From: Candidatus Poseidoniales archaeon
Lineage (GTDB): Archaea > Thermoplasmatota > Poseidoniia > Poseidoniales > Thalassarchaeaceae
DNA: 52,210 nt
Reading direction: 5' to 3'
Assembly: GCA_012959435.1 (NCBI GenBank)
Contig: DUDF01000196.1
Span: forward strand, 1 to 52,210
Part shown: one piece after another, positions 1-7,146 of the stretch
Position numbering within the stretch: position 1 is the first letter of the stretch
How the letters are laid out: each line of letters starts with the position of its first letter
The notes under the pieces: model-generated
Database searches by the model: none
Told to the model about the DNA's origin: nothing
Seen by the model: the letters and a program-made list of their open reading frames with translations, nothing else
Position numbers and translations under genes: made by a program

Positions 1-680
1 TACTTTCACATATAGTTAATCAAAACCGCCCCAATAGAAGAAGAGTGGCCTTGACTTTAGGGGCGACCCGTAGTGCAATTGATTCTGTAAGATGGATTCA
101 AAATACATCAAGCGGCAAGACCGGTTTTGACATTGCAGATTACCTCTATAGAATGGGGCATAAGATAATAATATTGAAAGGACTAGTAACTATCAAATCA
201 ACTTTAACTCATACAGACATAAGAGATTGCAAAGAACCAGAATCCATGCTTTCTCAACTTTTAGACATCAGTAAAAGTGATGACTCGCCAGACGCGTGGA
301 TATTTTCTGCTGCTGTACTTGACTACACAGTAGTAAATCCAAGTATGGATAAAATAAAATCCGGCCAAGAAAATTTCTCAATAGAATTGGCGAAAACAGA
401 GAAACATATTGACATAATTAGTAAATTGTGTAAAGATGATTTGAAAATTGGATTCAAACTAGAATCAGGATTTACCCAACAGGAATTGATCCAATCAGCT
501 CGAATCTCATTGAATAATAATGGTTTAGATGCGGTCATTGCTAACCACTTGGAAAGTGTGAAGGATAGTGTAGTTCGCGCGTTCTGGGTTGATGCAAAGG
601 GTCCATTAATCGACTTGAAAGATAATTTATCTATGGCAAAACTAATTGAGAAGCAATTATCACAAGCAAGAGATGACTGA
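1..680 (+). CDS. coaBC: Phosphopantothenoylcysteine synthetase (CoaB) domain, 5' end outside window
   Basis: C-terminal part of the enzyme that joins cysteine to 4'-phosphopantothenate in coenzyme A synthesis. The frame is open from base 3 to the TGA at 678-680, so the gene begins upstream of the window. A GTG at base 45 is probably internal, because the residues before it (NRPNRRR) look like the linker seen between CoaC and CoaB domains. The nucleotide-binding signature GATRSAID followed by VRWIQNTSSGKTG is clear, and the later KIGFKLE segment also fits the family. Its stop overlaps the next start (ATGACTGA), suggesting translational coupling. I cannot tell from the window whether a CoaC flavoprotein domain precedes it, although a CoaBC fusion is usual in archaea. 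Confidence 0.88.
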   Translation, partial: LSHIVNQNRPNRRRVALTLGATRSAIDSVRWIQNTSSGKTGFDIADYLYRMGHKIIILKGLVTIKSTLTHTDIRDCKEPESMLSQLLDISKSDDSPDAWIFSAAVLDYTVVNPSMDKIKSGQENFSIELAKTEKHIDIISKLCKDDLKIGFKLESGFTQQELIQSARISLNNNGLDAVIANHLESVKDSVVRAFWVDAKGPLIDLKDNLSMAKLIEKQLSQARDD

Positions 681-963
681 ATCAACGATTGCCTTTGCTA
701 GCCTAGAACCGATTACGAGTATGGCGTCATTTATTGGAATGCTGTGTATTCTTATGGCCTTTATTTTAGAAACTAGGGGTTACCTCAATAGTCGGGGTTT
801 GAAATATCTAGTTTTAATGGCTGTTGGCTCCGCTATCTTGGGGGTTAGAGCACTGCACACTGGTGAATGGGCATTTGTAGTTCTAGAATTAGTTTGGATG
901 CTTGCAGCGGTTCTAGCGATATTCAACCCAACTCGGCCTCCTAACACCGATTTAGTAGCGTAG
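673..963 (+). CDS. Small membrane protein, CBU_0592-like domain
   Basis: A 96-residue protein with about three hydrophobic segments: SMASFIGMLCILMAFILE, the stretch around YLVLMAVGSAILGV, and WAFVVLELVWMLAAVLAIF. The order matches the CBU_0592-like family: a first helix, a short basic/polar turn (RGYLNSRGLKY), a second helix, and a third ending in a VxLExVW motif. Function is unknown in that family. I chose the ATG at 673 because it overlaps the CoaB stop and gives a normal short N-terminus; the frame stays open further upstream inside CoaB. It lies between CoaB and proS on the same strand, with 32 bases to proS. Confidence 0.72.
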   Translation: MTESTIAFASLEPITSMASFIGMLCILMAFILETRGYLNSRGLKYLVLMAVGSAILGVRALHTGEWAFVVLELVWMLAAVLAIFNPTRPPNTDLVA

Positions 964-995
964 TATTCAAGCCGGATGGGTAGACCGGCGACCAC

Positions 996-2489
996 ATGGG
1001 CAACCAGGGCAAAGCAAAGCGGGGAATCCCAGCCAAGGCTGATTTCAATGCTTGGTACCCTGCAATAGTTGAAATTGCTGACCTTGTGGATAAGAGATAT
1101 CCGATCAAAGGAATGGATGTTTGGCGGCCGTATGGTTGGAAGGCAATGAAGTTCATTGATGCGTTGACACATGCTGAAATGGAAAGGACTGGGCATGATG
1201 AAGTCCACTTCCCACTATTGATCCCTGAGGACCTATTGGAAAAAGAAAATCAACTTGTGGCTAGGTTACAAGCAGCACGTGAGGCTGGCGTTGATGTCAG
1301 TGAACTCAGATTTGATGAGGAAGTTGAAGGGTTTAGCAAGGAAGTCTATTGGGTAAAGCACGCAGGTGAGACCGAACTAGATGTCCCGATGTTTCTCAGG
1401 CCTACCTCGGAGACTGCAATGTACACCTTGTTTCCTTTGTGGATTAGGAGTCATTCAGACCTACCGTTAAAGACCTACCAAATAGTCAACACCTTTCGTT
1501 ATGAGACCAAACAAACGCGAACATTTATCCGAGTAAGAGAAATACACTTCTTTGAAGCACATACCGCACATAAAGATGAAGCTGATGCCTCGGCTCAAAT
1601 CCAAGAGGATTTAGAAATTGTTGATAGTATCATGTCAGACCTTTGTTTACCGGTCATTGTTTCTAAACGCCCAGTATGGGATACTTTTCCTGGTGCTTGG
1701 TACACTATTGCAATTGATGTGATTATGCCTAACGGCAGAACTCTTCAGGTCGCTTCCTGTCATCATTATCGTGACCAGTGGGCAGAAGCCTTTGGAATGA
1801 CATACGAAGACGTAGATGGCAAACACAAAAATTGTCATCAGACAACTTACGGCATGTCTGAAAGATTACTAGGCGCGGTTGTTGGTACCCACGGCGATGA
1901 TAATGGGTTAATTTTCCCACCCAAATCTGCTCCAATTCATGTGGTGCTGATTCCTGTTGCTGCACATAAGAGTGATGCTGTGATGGAGACAGTAAATTCC
2001 ATAGCTGATAAACTAAGATCTTCAGGACTAAGGGCTCATATTGATGACCGCGACAAAAGAGCAGGTCAGAAATTCTATGATTGGGAAATTAAAGGTGTCC
2101 CATTAAGATTGGAGATTGGCCCACGAGATATTGAAAATGGTACCGCATTTGCAGCCAGAAGAACTGGTGGGAAACAACCAATCAAAATAGAAAATATTGT
2201 TGATGAAGTTACTAATGAATTGAAAGCCATTGAAACTGAATTAGAGTCGAGAACATCCTCAATCATGAATGAAATGGTAACTCCTTTGACATCTCTAGAT
2301 ACCCAAATAGAAGAATGCATGATTTACGAAATAGCCTTTGATGGAAGTGATGCTGATGCAGAAGTTCTAGAGAAAACAACTGGATTAACAATACTTGGGG
2401 AATGTATCACTCCATTTGAAGATGAAAAACCCTGTATCATTAGTGGTAAAATGACTACAAAGAGAAACCACATTGCAAGAATGTATTGA
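996..2489 (+). CDS. proS: Prolyl-tRNA synthetase, archaeal/eukaryotic type
   Basis: Charges tRNA-Pro with proline in the cytoplasm. At 497 residues it is the short archaeal/eukaryotic-type enzyme without the bacterial editing insertion. Class II features are visible: motif 1 region near residues 40-75, the proline/ATP pocket RPTSE at 135-139, motif 2 from FRYE (167-170) to REIHFFEAH (181-189), and motif 3 around GMSERLLGAVVGTHGD (286-301). An anticodon-binding domain follows from about 312 to 410. The extra C-terminal domain ends in Tyr, a family trait in which the terminal carboxylate reaches the active site. Only three cysteines lie in that domain, so a four-cysteine zinc site is not obvious. 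ATG 996 is the first start giving the usual N-terminus. Confidence 0.97.
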   Translation: MGNQGKAKRGIPAKADFNAWYPAIVEIADLVDKRYPIKGMDVWRPYGWKAMKFIDALTHAEMERTGHDEVHFPLLIPEDLLEKENQLVARLQAAREAGVDVSELRFDEEVEGFSKEVYWVKHAGETELDVPMFLRPTSETAMYTLFPLWIRSHSDLPLKTYQIVNTFRYETKQTRTFIRVREIHFFEAHTAHKDEADASAQIQEDLEIVDSIMSDLCLPVIVSKRPVWDTFPGAWYTIAIDVIMPNGRTLQVASCHHYRDQWAEAFGMTYEDVDGKHKNCHQTTYGMSERLLGAVVGTHGDDNGLIFPPKSAPIHVVLIPVAAHKSDAVMETVNSIADKLRSSGLRAHIDDRDKRAGQKFYDWEIKGVPLRLEIGPRDIENGTAFAARRTGGKQPIKIENIVDEVTNELKAIETELESRTSSIMNEMVTPLTSLDTQIEECMIYEIAFDGSDADAEVLEKTTGLTILGECITPFEDEKPCIISGKMTTKRNHIARMY

Positions 2490-2508
2490 ACAACATTTTT
2501 GTCTGGTT

Positions 2509-3063
2509 TTATCTTTTCAAGTATGTCCAAACTAATGCAATGAGTCCTATTCCTAATACTGTGATGTCAGGCACCCCAATACTTCCCTCTAGAACAGGTG
2601 GAGACCAACCCCATCCAGTTTCAAGGTGACCAATACTTGCCCAGTTGATTCTCGTGTGCCCATCTGTAGGGCAACCACCGCCAGTACAATCATTGCCTAA
2701 GAATGATAACATCCCGAATAGGTTAGAAAGACCTGTTAGTAAGATTGTCAAACCAATAACTAATCCAGACTTACTCATCCCTGCTGTTTCTGATTTGATA
2801 GGTGAAGATGTGGGTGCCTCAAATGGCTCTATGTCTGATTCAAAAGGAGGTATGATTTCTATCAACAAATCATCACCGTCATCATCAGAAAGAGTTTCTG
2901 AAAGAGCACGTTTTGATTCCCCTCTAGATAGACCCATGTTCTCAAGGAATTCCTCGCCGTAAATTCTCTCGGCTAATTTAGCAAGAATTGGGTCTTCTTC
3001 TAAAGCCTCAGGGCCTAATTCGCCATCTAGCAACTTCTTTAATTTCTCAGAATTGTCGCTCAT
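2509..3063 (-). CDS. Acidic protein with a two-helix membrane hairpin and cysteine-pair loop
   Basis: Unrecognised 184-residue protein. The N-terminal half (1-95) is soluble, acidic and mostly helical (EKLKKLLDGELGPEALEED). Two membrane helices follow, about residues 102-121 and 167-181. They are joined by a loop holding two cysteines (126, 131), an HTRIN segment at 136-140 and GSIGVPDI at 160-167. The same order (GLT, cysteine pair, HT, GxxGxPDI, helix) occurs in the EF-hand protein at 33039-35018, so this hairpin may be a recurring module of the lineage. I chose ATG 3063 over the upstream GTG at 3078. It is convergent with proS and 20 bases from it. Confidence 0.6.
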   Translation of the reverse strand: MSDNSEKLKKLLDGELGPEALEEDPILAKLAERIYGEEFLENMGLSRGESKRALSETLSDDDGDDLLIEIIPPFESDIEPFEAPTSSPIKSETAGMSKSGLVIGLTILLTGLSNLFGMLSFLGNDCTGGGCPTDGHTRINWASIGHLETGWGWSPPVLEGSIGVPDITVLGIGLIALVWTYLKR

Positions 3064-3138
3064 GGATACCACTCCCACCCCTGTGGGAATGCTATTTGTT
3101 CATCAAAGCATTGATTGAACGGTTTTTGAAATAACTAC

Positions 3139-4074
3139 TTATTTACGTTGAATAACCCGTTGTGCAGCCGCAATAATATGGCTGATTCCCATTGAAAATT
3201 CTTCCAATAATTCATCTCCATCACCTGATTGTCCGAAATGGTCTGCAACTCCTATTCGTTCAAGTGGAGAGGGGCAATTTTCACCTAAATGTTCAGCCAC
3301 TGCTCCGCCAAGCCCACCAATTATTGAGTGATCTTCTGCGGTAACAAAACACCCGCATTGTTCTGCTAGTGAAGAAATTAGTTTGCCATCTAGTGGTTTT
3401 ATTGTATGCATATCAACTACTGTTGCATTTATTCCGTTACTAGAAAGTGATTCTGCAGCTTCAAGTGCTTTCGAAACCATGACTCCACAAGCAATAATGG
3501 CCACATCCCCACCTTCTGTCAACATTTCTCCTTTACCTATTTGCAATTTTGATGCTGCCTTCTCATCATAAATCACAGGTGTTTTATTGCGTGCTGTGCG
3601 TGTATAGGATGGGGAATTGGTGTTTGCTAATTGTATTGTTAGTTGTTCAGTACTGTTGAAATCACTTGGATGTAATACCACCATATTTGGTAAACTACGG
3701 TAGATAGCAAGATCTTCAATTGATTGTGCCGAAGAACCATCAGTTCCAGTGTGTATCCCACCATGGCTGCCGCAAATATGAACAGGAATATTTGGTCTAG
3801 CAATGCCATTACGAACTTGTTCAAATGCTCTTTCAGTAAATATTGCGAATGTTGACGCAAATGGTTTGTATCCACTTGTTGCTAAACCAGCCGATACTAG
3901 CATCATATTCTGTTCTGCTATTCCCAATGAGATGGTCCTTTCAGGGTACAATTTTCTGAAGTTCTGGCTCTTTGTTGATTTCCCTAAATCAGCCTCTACC
4001 ACGATTACTTCAGGGTCTGAAGCAAGTTTAACCAATGCCGACCCATAACCATCTCTGGATGCAGCTAATGTCAT
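3139..4074 (-). CDS. Transketolase, C-terminal subunit
   Basis: Pyrimidine-binding plus C-terminal part of a split transketolase, the two-gene form common in archaea and some bacteria. With the adjacent N-terminal subunit it moves two-carbon ketol units between sugar phosphates, supplying pentose and erythrose 4-phosphate. It has 311 residues. The family's catalytic glutamate segment for the TPP aminopyrimidine is visible as SLGIAEQNM near residue 50, followed by GYKPFASTFAIF and the THTGTDG-like region (IHTGTDGSSAQSIEDL). The C-terminal transketolase domain includes TVVDMHTIKPLD. Its start overlaps the stop of the N-terminal subunit by four bases (ATGA), which supports coupled translation and equal amounts of the two chains. 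Confidence 0.95.
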   Translation of the reverse strand: MTLAASRDGYGSALVKLASDPEVIVVEADLGKSTKSQNFRKLYPERTISLGIAEQNMMLVSAGLATSGYKPFASTFAIFTERAFEQVRNGIARPNIPVHICGSHGGIHTGTDGSSAQSIEDLAIYRSLPNMVVLHPSDFNSTEQLTIQLANTNSPSYTRTARNKTPVIYDEKAASKLQIGKGEMLTEGGDVAIIACGVMVSKALEAAESLSSNGINATVVDMHTIKPLDGKLISSLAEQCGCFVTAEDHSIIGGLGGAVAEHLGENCPSPLERIGVADHFGQSGDGDELLEEFSMGISHIIAAAQRVIQRK

Positions 4075-4913
4075 TCTAATTCCTCCATCGCAAGTATGAG
4101 TTGCTCGTCATTGGGTGCCGCTCCATGGAATGAAGGGTTATCTTCCATGAAAGATACACCCTTGCCTTTGATTGTATGTGCTACAACTACCGCTGGCCCA
4201 TCTGTAATGGTATCCATCCATTCAATTGCTTCCACTACTGCATTCATATCATGGCCATCACATTCATGCACAGCCCAACCAAATCCAGACCACTTTTCAG
4301 CGACATCAAACATTCTCATTTGCTTTTCACAAAAGTCATCATTTTGGATTCGGTTTCTGTCAACGAACACTTTGAGATTCCCAACTTCATGGTGTACAGC
4401 AGCCATAGCAGCTTCCCAAACTTGTCCCTCTTGTAATTCCCCATCACCTAACATCACATACGAAGTTCGAGATGAACCATCTAGAGTGGCTGCAAGAGCG
4501 GTTCCTAGGCCAAATGAAAGGCCCATGCCTAGGCTGCCTGCAGAAAAGTCAACACCTGGCGTCCATTTCATATCTACATGGCCTTGACAAACACCACCCA
4601 TAACTCGGTATGTAGTCAAATCTTCACTGGAGAGAAAACCCATTTCATGTAAAATTGAGTAAACTGCTGGTGATGCATGCCCTTTACTCATAATGAATCG
4701 ATCTCGGTCAGGATCATCAGGATTAGAAGGGTCAACATTCAATCTTGTTTTGTATAATGCTACAAGCATATCGATCGCTGAAAGTGAACCACCCGGATGT
4801 CCAGCATTAGCGCGGTGGACCATCTGCACTATGTTTCTACGACATTTTTTAGCAGTTTCCAGAAGTTCACCTATAGACGAATATTTTTCTTCCGCTCCAT
4901 TTTCTGTACTCAT
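4071..4913 (-). CDS. Transketolase, N-terminal subunit
   Basis: TPP-binding half of the split transketolase, 280 residues. Visible family features are AGHPGGSLSAIDMLVALY near the N-terminus, the SKGHASPA segment, the GSLGMGLSFGLGTA motif, and the thiamine diphosphate/Mg motif beginning GDGELQEGQVWEA and ending with the Asn of DRNRIQND. The start is taken as the ATG at 4913, because MSTENGAEE gives a normal N-terminus; upstream in-frame codons to 4940 add only a basic stretch. It is the first gene of a two-gene operon with the C-terminal subunit, transcribed away from the OPT transporter stop at 4987. Confidence 0.95.
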   Translation of the reverse strand: MSTENGAEEKYSSIGELLETAKKCRRNIVQMVHRANAGHPGGSLSAIDMLVALYKTRLNVDPSNPDDPDRDRFIMSKGHASPAVYSILHEMGFLSSEDLTTYRVMGGVCQGHVDMKWTPGVDFSAGSLGMGLSFGLGTALAATLDGSSRTSYVMLGDGELQEGQVWEAAMAAVHHEVGNLKVFVDRNRIQNDDFCEKQMRMFDVAEKWSGFGWAVHECDGHDMNAVVEAIEWMDTITDGPAVVVAHTIKGKGVSFMEDNPSFHGAAPNDEQLILAMEELE

Positions 4914-4986
4914 CACGGTCTTTCCCCATCGGGGTTGCATTTCCGTAAGCCTTTGATGGTTTCTAATATAAACATAATTTAGAGAA

Positions 4987-7074
4987 TCAAGGAACCATGA
5001 CTTTGTTAATTATTCGTCGAGCCCCATCTACTACCACAGCACCCCAATTAAACAGTAATGAAAATGGCCTTTTAGCAGGAGGGAGGCTTCTAGTTACAAG
5101 CCAAGTAAATACACCGAAGAACCATAGGAAGAACACCGTTGATAGGACTGGCCCAAGAGTACCTAAGAACGGTAACCAATTATCTGGCCGAGGTAAAGAT
5201 GAAAATGATGCTAATACGATGAAAGCAGCGACAACAACTCCCATTAGAGCTTCTCCGGCAATTAAACCAGCAGAGAGTAGAGTACCTCTGCTAACCAGTT
5301 CTTTTCCAGATTTAATTGCTATTTCAGATGGTTGGCCAGTAAGGGTGCCATCTACGCGCAAATGTGCTGTTCTAGTAACCAAGTGGTTGAGCACTCCACC
5401 CAAAAATATGGTGGACGAGAGATAGAATGGTAGGTACATTCCTATTGCAATTGACATTATAGGTAATGTTGGGCCACTTTTTCCTAGATACCATCGGGAA
5501 CCGATAATTAGAACTGCAACAACAACACCCAAACCAAGCATTGGTGTGTTTACAGTCCCCCCAAATATCCCCTCAATCAATGTACCAATTATTTCAGCTT
5601 GAGGGGCTTCTAATACATTTGAGCAACCTGATACAGGATGTGGATTTGCTGCACAATAGGTTGGCGTGATCCTAAAAGCCTCATTCAGAACAGTTAGGGT
5701 AAGTGGGGCAACAACAGCGCCAACAATAACTCCAATTAATTCAGCAGTTTGTTGTTTCCAGGGTGTAGCACCAACTAAGTGACCAGTTTTCAAATCCTGC
5801 ATTACATCTCCTGCAATCGCGGCATTAACAGCAACAACTGACGCAATAATCAAAGTTGCATACATCAATTCATCTTGTTCCATATTCAGGAATACACCAC
5901 CAACAATCCAAACAACAAGAGATGTAGCCATCAATGTTGCAATAGTCATACCTGACACAGGAGAATTTGACGAACCGACAACTCCAGCAATATATCCAGC
6001 AACTGCTGAAAAGAAAAACGCGGTAATAGCCAAGAATATTGCACCAACAATTGCTAATGTTAGAGAACCTGTTTTCCACCAATAGAATAGAAAAGTCAAG
6101 ACTGCAATTACTGCAAGGCCGATGAAAGCCCGATTCATAGGAATATCCTGTTCAGTTCTGATGGTAGAAATTTCTGAATCGGTTAGTCCTGAACTGAGTG
6201 CTTTTTTCAGACCACTAGAAATCGTTTTTCTCATATCAATAAGAGTCCAAAGGCCACCTACAACCATACAACCTACACCGACGAAACGAATATGTGTGGC
6301 CCAGAGTGTTTTGAATCCATGAGCTAAATCGGCGTCAACTGGCCAACCATAAGTCATACCGTAAATCGGTGTTAGAATGAACACACCTAGCACTGCGCCA
6401 AAAAAGATGTAGGAAGCAATATTCAAGCCAACAATCCATCCAACTGCAACTAATGAAAGGGAATAGTCTAGGGCTGAATATATTCTCACGCCAACAACTT
6501 CTACAGCGACTTCAACTTTGGCTTGTGTCAACTGGAATCCTTTCACCATCCACCCGTAAAGTGCTCCTAACCCTAAGGCGTAAAGGATCACGATGAGTTG
6601 CGACCCTCCTTTTTCACCCGCCACAAGAACTTCTTCGCATGCGATCCCCTCAGGATAAAGAAGTGCTTCTTCAACAATGAACACTCTCCGTAATGTAATT
6701 GTAAAGATTGTGCCGAGTATACCCCCTAGGATTGCTACAATGAATGTAGTTAATGTGTCCATTTCTCTACCCATTACAAGTAGTGCTGGCATAGTGAAAA
6801 TTATTCCAGCAGCCAAACTTTCACCAGCAGAGGTCATGGTTTGAACGATATTGTTTTCTAGAATACTAACATCTTTGAAACGGAACATACGTAGAAGCAA
6901 CATGGACATAACTGCGGCCGGAATAGATGCGGAAACTGTCATTCCAATGTAAAGACCAAGATATGTATTTGCGGCAGTCATTAATGCCCCTAAAACAAGT
7001 CCAAGAATAATTGCCCGTACTGTTAATTCGGGTAGAGATTCCGACGCTGGTACATATGGCTGGAACTCGCCCAT
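4987..7074 (-). CDS. OPT family oligopeptide transporter
   Basis: Polytopic membrane protein of 695 residues, very hydrophobic throughout with about 14-16 predicted helices. It matches the OPT (oligopeptide/YSL) superfamily: the N-terminal block LTVRAIILGLVLGALMTAAN then TYLGLYIGMTVSASIPAAV is characteristic, and the GEALMGVVVAAF region near the C-terminus also fits. Members import small peptides or metal chelates with protons; the substrate cannot be read from the sequence. A loop between helices in the C-terminal half holds two cysteines (YCAANPHPVSGC). It is divergent from the P-type ATPase at 7147 with 72 bases between starts. A peptide importer fits the amino-acid catabolism genes elsewhere in the window. 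Confidence 0.92.
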   Translation of the reverse strand: MGEFQPYVPASESLPELTVRAIILGLVLGALMTAANTYLGLYIGMTVSASIPAAVMSMLLLRMFRFKDVSILENNIVQTMTSAGESLAAGIIFTMPALLVMGREMDTLTTFIVAILGGILGTIFTITLRRVFIVEEALLYPEGIACEEVLVAGEKGGSQLIVILYALGLGALYGWMVKGFQLTQAKVEVAVEVVGVRIYSALDYSLSLVAVGWIVGLNIASYIFFGAVLGVFILTPIYGMTYGWPVDADLAHGFKTLWATHIRFVGVGCMVVGGLWTLIDMRKTISSGLKKALSSGLTDSEISTIRTEQDIPMNRAFIGLAVIAVLTFLFYWWKTGSLTLAIVGAIFLAITAFFFSAVAGYIAGVVGSSNSPVSGMTIATLMATSLVVWIVGGVFLNMEQDELMYATLIIASVVAVNAAIAGDVMQDLKTGHLVGATPWKQQTAELIGVIVGAVVAPLTLTVLNEAFRITPTYCAANPHPVSGCSNVLEAPQAEIIGTLIEGIFGGTVNTPMLGLGVVVAVLIIGSRWYLGKSGPTLPIMSIAIGMYLPFYLSSTIFLGGVLNHLVTRTAHLRVDGTLTGQPSEIAIKSGKELVSRGTLLSAGLIAGEALMGVVVAAFIVLASFSSLPRPDNWLPFLGTLGPVLSTVFFLWFFGVFTWLVTRSLPPAKRPFSLLFNWGAVVVDGARRIINKVMVP

Positions 7075-7146
7075 GCACTTCGCAGGGGGAGTAGTTAGTC
7101 AATGCTACGGATGAAACTGTTATGTTTTACGATTCAAATTTGACCC

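Noticed and set aside
1-44. GTG at base 45 as the true start of CoaB
   Set aside because: The frame is open to the window edge and the residues before GTG resemble the CoaC-CoaB linker, so it is a partial gene.
4096-4587. Forward open frame of 163 codons opposite the transketolase N-terminal gene
   Set aside because: Lies wholly over a clear gene, and its composition has no domain features.
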